Shown one piece after another: positions 16,901 to 24,313 of a stretch of DNA of 24,541 nt. Every line of letters begins with the position of its first letter. The first letter of the stretch is position 1. Source of the DNA: CAYPEK01 sp964409645 (GTDB taxonomy: Bacteria; UBP15; UBA6099); NCBI GenBank assembly GCA_964409645.1, contig CAYPEK010000062.1:1-24541 (forward strand). The letters are read 5' to 3'. The notes beneath the pieces are model-generated. The model was not told the origin of the DNA and ran no database searches. It saw only the letters and a list, made by a program, of their open reading frames with translations. The position numbers and the translations under genes are program-made.

Positions 16901-17372
16901 GTGTCGAGACAACGCCGCCGGGAAGCAGTTCCCTGAACCGCGACTCGCGCATGAACCACCAGAAATAATCGCCGTCCCGAACCGAGTCGAGCGCCTTCCC
17001 GCCGATCCCGAGCAGTTCCACGCCGTATTTTTTCAGATCGCCCGCGGCGTGAAGCTCCGCCGCAAGTGAGAGCGCGGTCTGACCGCCCATCGTCGCAAGC
17101 AGCGCATCCGGCCGCTCGCGCTCGATGATCGCCACGAGCGTTTTCCGGTTCAGCGGCTCGATGTAAACGCGGTCCGCCGTCTCCGGGTCCGTGACGACCG
17201 ACGTCGGGTTGCTGCCCACGAACACAACCGAGCAGCCCGACTCCATCAGCGCGCGGCACGCTTCCACCGCGCAGCAGTCGTATTCCGCGCCTTCGCCGAT
17301 CACGACCGGGCCGGAACCTATCATTAAAAGTTTTCGTTTTTTTCCCTTTGCAGGCATATCGAATCCTGTCAT
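13926..17372 (-). CDS. carB: Carbamoyl phosphate synthase large subunit with degenerate first ATP-grasp site and Lys-rich tail
   Basis: The fold covers both ATP-grasp halves (about 1-400 and 555-935), the middle domain (about 420-525) and the C-terminal allosteric domain (about 936-1075). Family members convert bicarbonate, ammonia and two ATP to carbamoyl phosphate for pyrimidine and arginine synthesis. The second half is canonical: AEDRKRF (669-675), RPSYVLGGRAM, HSGDSA, and metal ligands Gln826, Glu838 and Asn840 with Arg842. The first half keeps the fold and MGGQTA, RPAF and VHSGDS. However, the E. coli ligands Gln285, Glu299, Asn301 and Arg303 become Arg290, Ser304, Ala306 and Cys308. 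The AEDRRRF segment becomes RDGDYF (132-137), and Glu208 becomes Arg214. The MGS-like domain retains ATGGT and INTPGG. After about residue 1103 there is a tail made almost only of Lys, Ala and Pro, ending in KKAKKKK. At 1148 aa it exceeds the usual length of about 1070. The start overlaps the carA stop as ATGA, implying coupled synthesis. Confidence 0.93.
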   Translation of the reverse strand: MTGFDMPAKGKKRKLLMIGSGPVVIGEGAEYDCCAVEACRALMESGCSVVFVGSNPTSVVTDPETADRVYIEPLNRKTLVAIIERERPDALLATMGGQTALSLAAELHAAGDLKKYGVELLGIGGKALDSVRDGDYFWWFMRESRFRELLPGGVVSTLAEAKKVLKRIGFPAALRPAFSVGGAGSSIAYNMEDFEDQFNAAIAASGTGRIIVERGLAGWKEVELELLRDGADQIVCVASLENAEPVGVHSGDSAVFIPAQTLSRIKLAELRADAEIIAREIGVVGSANIRFAVNQQAGTHVLLSAAPCFTRSSLLAWKATGYPVASVAARLACGFRLDEIKVGGGTAFAEPAPGYCVTKASRFPFDKYPVRGGRLDTTMKSEGIAIGAGLTFKESFMKAGRALETKSILGIGRAGGGVPDENQIRSNLIRPNPERYKYIRFAFAAGMSEDEIAGLTGFDRWLVHQIREITDIEREVAKYRLDTIPTELILRAKKCGFGDADLAALLGTEETAVRKQRKKLGIKASPKPMEAAGGAGRRRFTSSGKGGAAKADGGSGKKVIILGGGPNRIGQGIEFDYCCVHAAYAIREAGYIAILINSNPETVSTDFDTSNKLYFEPLTFEDVMNIIDIEKPHGVIVQLGGQTPLNLATSLMRENVPILGTSPDSIDQAEDRKRFKAMLDKLNLTQPDNDTATSLDEATRKARQIGYPLLVRPSYVLGGRAMRIIYEEDELAEYMEKAVEASPDHPILLDRFLDDAIEIDVDAVADGKNCIVCGVMEHIEQAGVHSGDSACCLPPFTLSAAVVEEIKGATRALARELKVIGLMNVQYAIKNNVIYVLEVNPRASRTVPFVSKATGIPWAKVATRVMLGQSLKQQGITKEVTPKHMSVKEAVFPFARFPGVDATLGPEMLSTGEVMGVDVDFGVAYLKSQIAAGQKLPDKGNVFISVNDSDKRAIVPIAQKLVGMGFSIVATGGTSSTLNRNGIDVKHVFKIGEGRPDVIDMIKNGEISLMINTPGGKAAKIDEAKIRSTAVARDIALITTLAGAVATVQGMEAIRSRGMSIKSIQEYHKDVITESGYTKVAKTLQGTFIKVETEMMDFSAMREPAKAAAKKKAPAAKASKPAKPAKPKAKAKPAPKKAKAAKKAKKKK

Positions 17373-18418
17373 CCGATCAGTTTTTCAAGCGCGCTCAGGT
17401 CGCGCCGGACGAACATCACACCCGCCGCGCGTTTCTTCGCGCACGATATCCCTTCGAGTGAGCCGTCGTCAATGTTGCGGAACAGCGCCTTGACTCCGGC
17501 ACCGCCCATGCCCTTCTCATCGAGATTGAACGAGTGGCGCTGCGCCGTCATCATGCAGCGGCCCGTCGCCTCTTCCCTCACTCCGCAATTCAGGCCGTGG
17601 TGGCCGCATTTCATCCGCACAGGTTTCATGCCGAGCGCCGCGCCAAGCACCACGCAGCCCAGCCCGACACCGAACACGGGCAGCTTGCCGAGCAGCGACT
17701 TCACCGTATTTACCGTCGTGCCGAGCGACTCCGGCGCGTAAGAACCGTTGGATATTATCACCGCCGCCGGCTTAATGTGTAATATTTCTTCGGACGTCAT
17801 CTTCGGGCCGAACGCGCGCCAGAACCAGTTGTCTCTTTGCAGCAACGAATAAAAAGTCTTCCCGGCGCCGAGGTCCAGAACCACAACCGTCTTGTTGTCC
17901 GGACCCGGCCTCCACGGCGCGAGCAGCGCCTCGCCGCTCACCCGGTAGTTGTCCGGGTTGCCGCCGATCGGGTATTTGAGTTCCGCGAGCCGTTTCAGAT
18001 ATGAACTTTTAGTGCCGTCCTTCGTAGTCAGCAGACCCCACTGCTCGCCTGTTTCCGCGATCCTTTCGGCAATTCCTTCGGTGTCCGCGTCCTCGATGCC
18101 GAGCAGTTCGCGCTCGCGCGAGAACTCGCCGAAGCTCTTCACCGCTCCGGAGCCGCCGGGCGACTTGCTCACTTCGCGCACCACGATCCCTTCGGCGCAA
18201 ACGCGGTCCGACTCGAACCCATCGTTTGTAACGCCCGAGTTCCCGATCATCGGATACCGGAAAACAATTATCCTGCCGAGATAGGGGGGCGCGGTGATCG
18301 CCTCCTGATAGCCCGTCGATCCGGAATATGCAACTACAAGGCCGACCCGTTCGCCTCGCGAGCCGAATGCCTCGCCTTCGAATATCGAACCGTCTTCCAG
18401 AATAAGTCTGCCGTCCAT
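17369..18418 (-). CDS. carA: CarA-like small subunit lacking the glutaminase catalytic triad
   Basis: At 349 residues this is shorter than the usual CarA of about 380. The N-terminal small-subunit domain is recognisable (LEDGSIFEGEAFG, STGYQEAIT, YPMIGNSGVTND). The C-terminal half follows the class I glutamine amidotransferase fold but has lost its chemistry. The nucleophile motif GICLGHQ reads GVGLGC, so Cys269 of E. coli becomes Gly252, and the following His-Gln becomes Cys255-Val256. SNGPGDP becomes SNGSYAP at 223-229. Asn311 becomes Arg294. The terminal GHPEASPGP segment, with the catalytic His and Glu, is absent. GHHGLN and TAQ remain. It should pair with CarB but cannot be expected to release ammonia from glutamine. 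AAAGG-like AAAGG lies nine bases before the ATG. The reading frame is intact, which argues against a recently broken gene. Confidence 0.9.
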   Translation of the reverse strand: MDGRLILEDGSIFEGEAFGSRGERVGLVVAYSGSTGYQEAITAPPYLGRIIVFRYPMIGNSGVTNDGFESDRVCAEGIVVREVSKSPGGSGAVKSFGEFSRERELLGIEDADTEGIAERIAETGEQWGLLTTKDGTKSSYLKRLAELKYPIGGNPDNYRVSGEALLAPWRPGPDNKTVVVLDLGAGKTFYSLLQRDNWFWRAFGPKMTSEEILHIKPAAVIISNGSYAPESLGTTVNTVKSLLGKLPVFGVGLGCVVLGAALGMKPVRMKCGHHGLNCGVREEATGRCMMTAQRHSFNLDEKGMGGAGVKALFRNIDDGSLEGISCAKKRAAGVMFVRRDLSALEKLIG

Positions 18419-18443
18419 TTTTAAGGACCTTTCCCAGAATGAA

Positions 18444-18463
18444 CGGGCGTTCGCACACGCCCG
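18444..18463. repeat. GC-rich palindrome in the carA leader
   Basis: CGGGCGT (18444-18450) pairs with ACGCCCG (18457-18463) around a six-base loop. It sits 26 bases before the carA start on the minus strand. No U-run follows it, so it is not a classical attenuator. It resembles the other REP-like palindromes in the window. A role in carA translation or mRNA stability is possible but unproven. Confidence 0.5.
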
Positions 18464-18551
18464 CTCTAAACGCCCACAACATTTTAAAGATTTTTAAATA
18501 ATACTCTATATGTAAAAAAAATTATTCGTTCCGGCCTTTGAAGTGTTGATG

Positions 18552-18575
18552 AAAAAAAACGCGCCACGCGGCGAT
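18552..18575 (-). terminator. Rho-independent terminator of the TPR-membrane gene
   Basis: On the minus strand, a short GC-rich stem (CGCC-GCGT-GGCG, then CG) is followed by eight T residues (18559-18552). It begins ten bases past the stop of the TPR/membrane gene. The stem is short, so efficiency may be modest. It would separate that gene from carA. Confidence 0.5.
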
Positions 18576-18584
18576 CATTCGGGA

Positions 18585-19928
18585 TCAAATGAACTCCTCA
18601 TCGACATCGCCGATGTATTCTCCCGCAGGCCTCGAAAGCTCTGCACGTTCAATTTCGACGCCTTCCTCGGCTTTCTCCCCGGTGTTTTCCATCGATTTCT
18701 TGTCGTGCTTCTTATGACGTCCCCGGAAGCCCTTCGAGTACGCCACCGCTATGGCGGCGATAAAGAAAGCCTGCATGAGCATCAGCGCGAATCTTGCCAG
18801 AAAGAACTTCGGCGTCAACTCCAGACCGCCGTAATAAACCGACCAGAACTGCACCGCGAGATTTGCCGCAATCAGTATGAACGTGAACCAGAAAAACTTA
18901 TTTGCAAAAGCAATCGACTTTTTAAGGCCGCTTTCCATCTTCCGGCGGTCGATGATTATCGACGGGTAAATATACGTGAAATGGATCATCACAAGAACCG
19001 TGACCGGCAACACGAACACCCTCAGATCGAAGAAGAATCTGAAGAAGTCGCGGAACATGATCGTGAATCCTTCGAAAATCTTACTCGAAACGATAGAGGT
19101 TGCGCCTCCGATAATCAGCAACAGCAGCGAAACACCCGCGAGCGATGAAATCTGGCCGAACGAGCGCGATATCGCCTCGTCGAACGTCGCCTCACGGCCG
19201 CTCACCAGCCTGCCCACCAGCGCGGTTTCCACTCCGAGGATCGGCACACAGATAAAGCAATAAACAACCACCTGCGAGCCGAGATAGATCATCGTCGAAG
19301 GACTCAGCTTCGGCGCCGCCGTGAACAGATACTTAGTAAAATCGATCACCGGAGCCCCAAGCTTGAAAATGTCCGTCAGCAGCCACCGCATCAGAAATTC
19401 CGAGCCGGCCAGCACCGCAACCGCAATCACCGCCGGCACAAACAGCAACAGGTGGCTGAACAGCAATACCGTGGTGGATTTTACAAGCTCCGCCGCCGAC
19501 ACCCGCCTCACCGAGCCGTGCTTCGACCGCTTCCGGATGCGTCTTTCCGTGTTGTCGATCCGCTCTTGCAGGTCGCCCGTGGCGTCGCGCTCACGCGCCA
19601 TATCGAACGCCACCGCAGCCTGTATCATCATTCCGCTGTCCCCGTACGCTTTACCCAATCTGTACAGCGTTTCCGTTTGTTTCGGGTCCAGTTCAAGCGC
19701 GAGCTTGTAATATTTAATCGACTCGTCGTAATCCTTTTTCTGGTAGTACGCCAACCCCAGTTTCGAGCACGTCATCGCAAACTTCGGATTCAGCACAAGC
19801 GCCTTTTCGTATGCGGAAATCGCGGCATCATAATCACCATGCACCATGGCGTTATTGCCTTCTATCAGAAAGGTGATAAACTCAGCCCTGTTCTCTGTTT
19901 CAGTCATACGCTGTTGGACTTCAAGCAT
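18585..19928 (-). CDS. TPR protein with six membrane helices
   Basis: This 447-residue protein has two or three TPR units at about residues 20-115, including AISAYEKALVLNPKF and SIKYYKLALELDPKQ. A basic segment RRIRKRSKHGSVRR (129-142) follows. Six hydrophobic helices lie at about 152-174, 211-232, 262-282, 303-326, 346-366 and 376-398. The tail is charged. The membrane part has no transporter or enzyme motif I recognise and resembles uncharacterised integral membrane families. The basic segment suggests that the TPR part is cytoplasmic. GAGG lies four bases from the ATG. TTTACA (19968-19963) and TATGAT (19945-19940), 17 bases apart, look like a promoter but would give a leader of only a few bases. 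Initiation at the second Met (19907) therefore cannot be ruled out. A terminator candidate lies downstream. Confidence 0.85.
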   Translation of the reverse strand: MLEVQQRMTETENRAEFITFLIEGNNAMVHGDYDAAISAYEKALVLNPKFAMTCSKLGLAYYQKKDYDESIKYYKLALELDPKQTETLYRLGKAYGDSGMMIQAAVAFDMARERDATGDLQERIDNTERRIRKRSKHGSVRRVSAAELVKSTTVLLFSHLLLFVPAVIAVAVLAGSEFLMRWLLTDIFKLGAPVIDFTKYLFTAAPKLSPSTMIYLGSQVVVYCFICVPILGVETALVGRLVSGREATFDEAISRSFGQISSLAGVSLLLLIIGGATSIVSSKIFEGFTIMFRDFFRFFFDLRVFVLPVTVLVMIHFTYIYPSIIIDRRKMESGLKKSIAFANKFFWFTFILIAANLAVQFWSVYYGGLELTPKFFLARFALMLMQAFFIAAIAVAYSKGFRGRHKKHDKKSMENTGEKAEEGVEIERAELSRPAGEYIGDVDEEFI

Positions 19929-20167
19929 AACTCCTCGTTATCATAATCAATATATATGCAAATGTAAATTATCCCGCTGCCTATATTTGTAAAAGTACCG
20001 GGAAAGCGTTTTTTCTCGCGTCTATCCCGAACCTTTCCTTTTTTTCGGCGGCGGCGTTATCTGTTTTCTCGCTTTCCTGCAAATATTATCCGTTTTTTGT
20101 AATATAATATGTAACCGGCACATGCTTTTAAGCATATATAATTACTGACGTGAAAAGGAAAATGTCG

Positions 20168-21997
20168 ATGAAGCGAATTGCAATCCTTGCGATAGTAATA
20201 ATTATTGCGGCGTCGGCCACCTTCGCCGCCGAAGAGTCCACAGCAAAGCCGAAAGCCGCCGTGCTCAACTTCTACCTCCTCGAACGAGTGCCCCGCGACG
20301 CACTCAGCGACACCGTTGTCCTGTCCGGCGACAACTACTTCACAAGCGAGCGTTTCGGTCTCGAAAACACGCTCCGCCGACTGTTCAGCGAGACGCTAAG
20401 AAAAAATTCAGACCTGAAAATGAAGGCCGCCGCACCGCCGTCGATACCCGATGAATCACTCGAAGCGCCATTTCTCTACTGGGCAAAAAGCGACAACCCC
20501 GCCGACTACTTCGACAAAAACCTCCTCGCGGAACATGCAAAGGAACTCGACGTCGATTACCTCATCGTCGGGATGGTCGAAAAACTCTCAATCACGAAAG
20601 CGCCGAAAAGCATGTCCGACGAATCGGTCGCAATGAAAGTCGATGTCCTCGTTTTCGAAACCGCAACCGGCACTTTCATTCAAACAAAAACCTACGAAAA
20701 AGAATCGAAACAAGTCAACGGGCTTCCCGACTTCGACCGGCTGCCGGAAAAATCAGGAAGCATCCCGTACGACTTCACAAAATTCGCCGAAAGCGAAACC
20801 GGCCGCGTATTCCTCGACATGCTCCCACAGATGATTGCCGACATCCCCGGCGGGAAAACGCCGGATCCGTTTCTCAGCGGCGCATACATGGTCGTGGGCG
20901 GAAAAACACCGACAAAAGAAGCACACGTAGTTTCGGGCAGCGATACGGCGGAAACTGTAGGGGCAGCGGATTTGCCTGAATGCGGAAACGCATCCCTTGC
21001 GGTTCTGACCTCGATCGCGGGCAAAAACACGGGCGTACGAATCTACGACTGCACGGACCAAAACTACGACTTTGATAACCCGTCAATGGAGACAAAAACT
21101 TTCGCCTCCACAAAGAAAGGCGTCGGCTCGATGGCGGCGGGCGACTTCGACGGCGACGGGACGGACGAACTCGCCGCAACACCGCTCGACGCGGGCGAAT
21201 TCGTCAAGTTCTATAAATTTGAAGGGGGCAAATTCGACCCCGCTCAGCCTTGGCAAACCATAAGCGACATCATTCCCGGCGTCAGCCTCGGACTTCGCGC
21301 AGCAGCAGGCGACTTCGACGGCGACGGAACGGACGAACTCGCGGTCACAGCCGACCGGGGCGGCGACTTCACCGTATTCGTGAAATACGCCACGGACCAT
21401 TTCGAGCCGATGGCGAATGAAACACAACTCTTCAACGTATTCGAAACCTCAAAGTTCGGCTCGTACATCGCGGCGGGCGACTTCGACGGCGACGGCAAAG
21501 CAGACATCGCTATCTCCTCTGACGGCAGCGGCGAAAAGGTGAAAGCCTTCTCCTTCAAAAACGGAACCGCGGCGCGCCCGGAACAGATCGGATCAGTCGA
21601 ACATTTCTTCAATGACACTGCAAAAAGCATCTCGATCGCGGCGGGCGACTTCGACAGCGACGGCAAAGCCGAACTCGTAGTTTCCTCGATGGACGGCGGC
21701 GTATCCATCAGAGCATACCGCTACAAAGACGGGCAATTCGACACGAGTGATCCGCTCGCGAAAATCTCTGCGGACTGGGGCAGCGATTTCAAAGGCGCAC
21801 GCGTGGATGCAGGCGATTTCGACGGCGACGGCAAAGCCGAACTCGCGGTTTCCACAACCGGCGGCGACGGCTACCTCTGGATTTTCAAATACGACAAAGG
21901 CCGTTTTCTGCTCTCGAAACCGTATCTGGATTCGGCGTATCTATACGACAACGCACCTTACGGCATAGTCACAACGGTCGGCAATTTTAATAAATAA
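20168..21997 (+). CDS. Exported FG-GAP/VCBS-type beta-propeller protein
   Basis: This 609-residue protein has a clear signal peptide (MKRIAILAIV, hydrophobic to about 20, cleavage near ATFA/AEES). Residues about 28-230 form an alpha/beta domain with AVLNFYLLERV and LDVDYLIVGMVEKL. It is reminiscent of the TolB-N or CsgG-like domains of periplasmic lipoproteins, though it has no lipobox. From 266 on there are blades about 56 residues apart. Five carry a DFDGDG or DFDSDG calcium-type loop (325, 381, 437, 493 and 548). The first, at 266-277, is degenerate (AADLPECGN). The final TVGNFNK falls in exact register and probably closes the propeller, so the protein is complete. I prefer the ATG at 20168 because AAGGA lies eight bases upstream. 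A GTG at 20150 and an ATG at 20162 are in frame but badly spaced. A TATAAT at 20103-20108 is a candidate -10. Confidence 0.85.
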   Translation: MKRIAILAIVIIIAASATFAAEESTAKPKAAVLNFYLLERVPRDALSDTVVLSGDNYFTSERFGLENTLRRLFSETLRKNSDLKMKAAAPPSIPDESLEAPFLYWAKSDNPADYFDKNLLAEHAKELDVDYLIVGMVEKLSITKAPKSMSDESVAMKVDVLVFETATGTFIQTKTYEKESKQVNGLPDFDRLPEKSGSIPYDFTKFAESETGRVFLDMLPQMIADIPGGKTPDPFLSGAYMVVGGKTPTKEAHVVSGSDTAETVGAADLPECGNASLAVLTSIAGKNTGVRIYDCTDQNYDFDNPSMETKTFASTKKGVGSMAAGDFDGDGTDELAATPLDAGEFVKFYKFEGGKFDPAQPWQTISDIIPGVSLGLRAAAGDFDGDGTDELAVTADRGGDFTVFVKYATDHFEPMANETQLFNVFETSKFGSYIAAGDFDGDGKADIAISSDGSGEKVKAFSFKNGTAARPEQIGSVEHFFNDTAKSISIAAGDFDSDGKAELVVSSMDGGVSIRAYRYKDGQFDTSDPLAKISADWGSDFKGARVDAGDFDGDGKAELAVSTTGGDGYLWIFKYDKGRFLLSKPYLDSAYLYDNAPYGIVTTVGNFNK

Positions 21998-22014
21998 AAA
22001 GACTTAAAGAGAAA

Positions 22015-22089
22015 TCGGGGAGACGGGATTTGAACCCGTGGCCTCGTGCTCCCAAGGCACGCGCGCTAACCGAGCTGCGCTACTCCCCG
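22015..22089 (-). tRNA. tRNA-Pro (UGG)
   Basis: The minus strand folds into a full cloverleaf. The acceptor stem is CGGGGAG/CTCCCCG with A73, and the D arm is GCGC/GCGC. The anticodon stem is CGTGC/GCACG with loop CTTGGGA (anticodon TGG). The T arm is ACGGG/CCCGT with loop TTCAAAT. C1-G72 and G37 are typical of bacterial proline tRNA. The terminal CCA is not encoded, so it must be added after transcription. Confidence 0.97.
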
Positions 22090-22245
22090 AATCATTACAT
22101 AATGCATAATATAAATAGTTTTTTCAAGCGACGCCGCTCTTAAGCCTTCCGCCGCTTGACACGTTTTTCGAATTCAATGAAGATTGAAACAGTGTCGCGC
22201 GCGCCGGACCCATGAGGTATTCAACCGCTCGCGACTTGATTTGTG

Positions 22246-23094
22246 ATGGACAATCAGAAACTGAAACAAAACGCTGAAGAGCAAATTGCCTGCAACCTTT
22301 GCGGCGGCGCAAGGCACACGCTTTATCAAACCGCCGAACCGCCATTCAGGGTGCTGAAGTGCAACACATGCGGGCTCGTTTTCGTCCACCCGCAGCCGGA
22401 AAACGTGCAAACCGCATACGAGGACGAGTATTATCGGCCGTGGCTCGAATCCCAGACGCAGCCCCGGTTGAAGATGTGGTCGCGGCGCCTGAGAGATGTG
22501 GAAAACGCGCAGCACGCGCGGGGACGCATTCTCGACGTCGGCTGCGGGATACCCCACTTCCTCAGCCTCGCGCGCGGGAACGGCTGGGATATCTCCGGAA
22601 CCGAGATTTCAAAATTCGCATGCCGCTACGCCGCCGAGGAAATGAGCATCGAGGTTTTTCACGGCCCTCTCGAAAACGCGCGTTTCGCCGACAACTCTTT
22701 CGATGTAGTGACCATCTGGCACGTACTCGAACATGTCCCCGACCCGATAGCGACATTCAGAGAAATTCACAGGATACTCCGTCCGTCGGGCCTGCTCGTC
22801 GCAGCCGTGCCGAATCTGGATAATCACTTTATGAGAGTTGCTTATAGATTAATTAAAGGTCACCCCGAACAGCTTTTCTCGACCGCCGACCGCGAGATAC
22901 ATCTCTACCATTTCTCGCCTGAGACGTTGCGGAAGCTCACCGAAACAGCGGGATTCAGCGTCATAAAAGTTACACCAGACAGAGGCGAAGTAATGCCCGC
23001 CAAGCAACTGATTGACGCCGCTCCCAGCCTGCTCAACCGCATCACCGGCCTCAACTACACAAACACAATCCGCATTTATGCGCGAAAAAAATAA
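22246..23094 (+). CDS. Zinc-ribbon class I SAM-dependent methyltransferase
   Basis: This 282-residue protein has an N-terminal zinc-ribbon-like segment with Cys16/Cys19 and Cys39/Cys42. A Methyltransf_11/23-type Rossmann domain follows. Motif I is ILDVGCG (95-101), with acidic Glu120 after the second strand. The WHVLEHVPDP motif (158-167) and RILRPSGLL (176-184) are characteristic of the family. The zinc ribbon plus methyltransferase plan is common in O-antigen, polysaccharide and small-metabolite loci. The substrate cannot be told from sequence. No sugar gene is nearby. Starts are possible at GTG 22243 or ATG 22246; neither has a good ribosome site. TTGACA at 22156-22161 is an ideal -35 but lacks a convincing -10. 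The gene converges on the HD-GYP gene. Confidence 0.9.
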   Translation: MDNQKLKQNAEEQIACNLCGGARHTLYQTAEPPFRVLKCNTCGLVFVHPQPENVQTAYEDEYYRPWLESQTQPRLKMWSRRLRDVENAQHARGRILDVGCGIPHFLSLARGNGWDISGTEISKFACRYAAEEMSIEVFHGPLENARFADNSFDVVTIWHVLEHVPDPIATFREIHRILRPSGLLVAAVPNLDNHFMRVAYRLIKGHPEQLFSTADREIHLYHFSPETLRKLTETAGFSVIKVTPDRGEVMPAKQLIDAAPSLLNRITGLNYTNTIRIYARKK

Positions 23095-23129
23095 ATTGAC
23101 GATACCGAATGTAATGTTGCTATCGTGAA

Positions 23130-24128
23130 TCAGTAATGAGCGAAAAAACCTGACACAACAGGCGAATCCTTGCCTAGGCTTAAAACAAACTTCTCGAACA
23201 CATCGCCTTTGAATTTGCCGCCGAACAGTTCGCCCTTTATCCGGGAAAGCGCGTCGAACGGCGACTCCGCGTTCCTGTACGGCCGCTCGTTGCATGTGAG
23301 CGCCTCGTAGCAATCGATGAATCCTATGATCTCCGCCTCGGGCGACACCTCGGCTACCCCGTTCGGGTAGCCGCTCCCGTCGGCGCGCTCGTGGTGGTTC
23401 AGCGCACACAGGCAGATATCCTCCGGGAGGTTACAGGCCGTAAGCATTTCATATCCGAAAATTGTGTGCTTCTTTATCGTCTCGAACTCCGCATTCGTCA
23501 GTTTTCTCGATGCCTTCAATATCCGGTTGTTCACCTTAACCTTCCCCACATCGTGCAGCAGCGCCGCGAGCCCCATCTTCTTCGCCTCCGCCTCCTCCAT
23601 ATTGCAGAAAAGGCTGAAACGTAGCGTCAGCGCCATCACGTTCACCGAGTGCACGGCGGTCGAGTAATCCTTTGCTATCACGTGCACCAAACTGTCGATC
23701 ACGCTTCGGTTTCTCAGATATTCATCGAATATGATATCGAGAGTGGTCACCGTGTTTTCGATGCACTCGCCCGGCTCCTTGATGATCTCGTCGGCGAGAG
23801 TCACCAGCGTGCTTTTCACCATCGCGGGATTGTCCGACTTCAGATCACTCCGCAGCCGGATATTCAGTCCCTTCTGAAGCTCGCGCAGCCACATCGCTTT
23901 GTCCTTCGCGTGCACGTACAGGCACGACGGAAGCCTGTTGTTGCTGATGCGCGATCTTTCGATGATGGAAAACGAAGGTTTGTAAACTTCAAAACCCGTA
24001 CCCTTGCCCGCTTCGTAATAAAGAGGAGTCTCGTAGAGATATTCGAGGTGTGCATTCTTGACGCGGATCATGTTGTGCAGAACATGCCCTGTCGTCACTC
24101 GACCGTTGTCATCACCCTGCTGCCGCAT
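23130..24128 (-). CDS. HD-GYP domain cyclic-di-GMP phosphodiesterase
   Basis: This 332-residue protein carries the full HD-GYP signature in the C-terminal half: His160 (HSVNV), His192-Asp193 (LLHDVGK), His221, His245-His246 (NHHER), DGSGYP (250-255) and Asp272 (IDCYEAL). CNERPY and GGKFKGDVFEKF follow, the latter standing in for the usual GxFDPxVV. This family breaks down cyclic-di-GMP and generally favours motility. Residues 1-135 are an uncharacterised N-terminal domain with no receiver aspartate, PAS motif or membrane helix. The protein is therefore probably cytoplasmic and controlled by a partner or ligand. AAGGG lies five bases before the ATG. TATAAT on the minus strand (24152-24147) is a good -10, giving a short leader. 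It is not in an operon with any neighbour here. Confidence 0.92.
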   Translation of the reverse strand: MRQQGDDNGRVTTGHVLHNMIRVKNAHLEYLYETPLYYEAGKGTGFEVYKPSFSIIERSRISNNRLPSCLYVHAKDKAMWLRELQKGLNIRLRSDLKSDNPAMVKSTLVTLADEIIKEPGECIENTVTTLDIIFDEYLRNRSVIDSLVHVIAKDYSTAVHSVNVMALTLRFSLFCNMEEAEAKKMGLAALLHDVGKVKVNNRILKASRKLTNAEFETIKKHTIFGYEMLTACNLPEDICLCALNHHERADGSGYPNGVAEVSPEAEIIGFIDCYEALTCNERPYRNAESPFDALSRIKGELFGGKFKGDVFEKFVLSLGKDSPVVSGFFAHY

Positions 24129-24205
24129 CTTTTCCCTTCAAACGGCATTATACACTCAAAACAGCTTTTCCAGAATTAATTATAATGCAGCTTCTTTGTT
24201 AAAGC

Positions 24206-24246
24206 GAAACGGGACAGGCACCGCACGCGTTGCCAGTCCCTGTTTC
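24206..24246. repeat. Imperfect REP-like palindrome
   Basis: GAAAC-GGGAC-A-GGCA (24206-24220) mirrors TGCC-A-GTCCC-T-GTTTC (24231-24246) with one mismatch and one bulged base, around a ten-base loop. Hairpins bearing GGGACAGGCA...TGCCAGTCCC arms resemble non-autonomous elements mobilised by REP-associated (RAYT) transposases. That link is from memory and not tested. No transposase is present here. Confidence 0.55.
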
Positions 24247-24313
24247 TTTCTTCCACGTGACCGCTTGCAGACGCGCGCGGCTCGGTTTTTAATCCTTTGC
24301 CTCTTGGTATATC

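Noticed and set aside
20956..20975. GTAGGGGCAGCGG inside the propeller gene, similar to the left arm of the 1469-1493 palindrome
   Set aside because: No matching right arm, and the codons read in frame through a plausible first blade; probably chance.
23098..23127. Inverted repeat ACGATA...TATCGT between the convergent methyltransferase and HD-GYP genes
   Set aside because: Only six or seven pairs with a 17-base loop and no U-tract.
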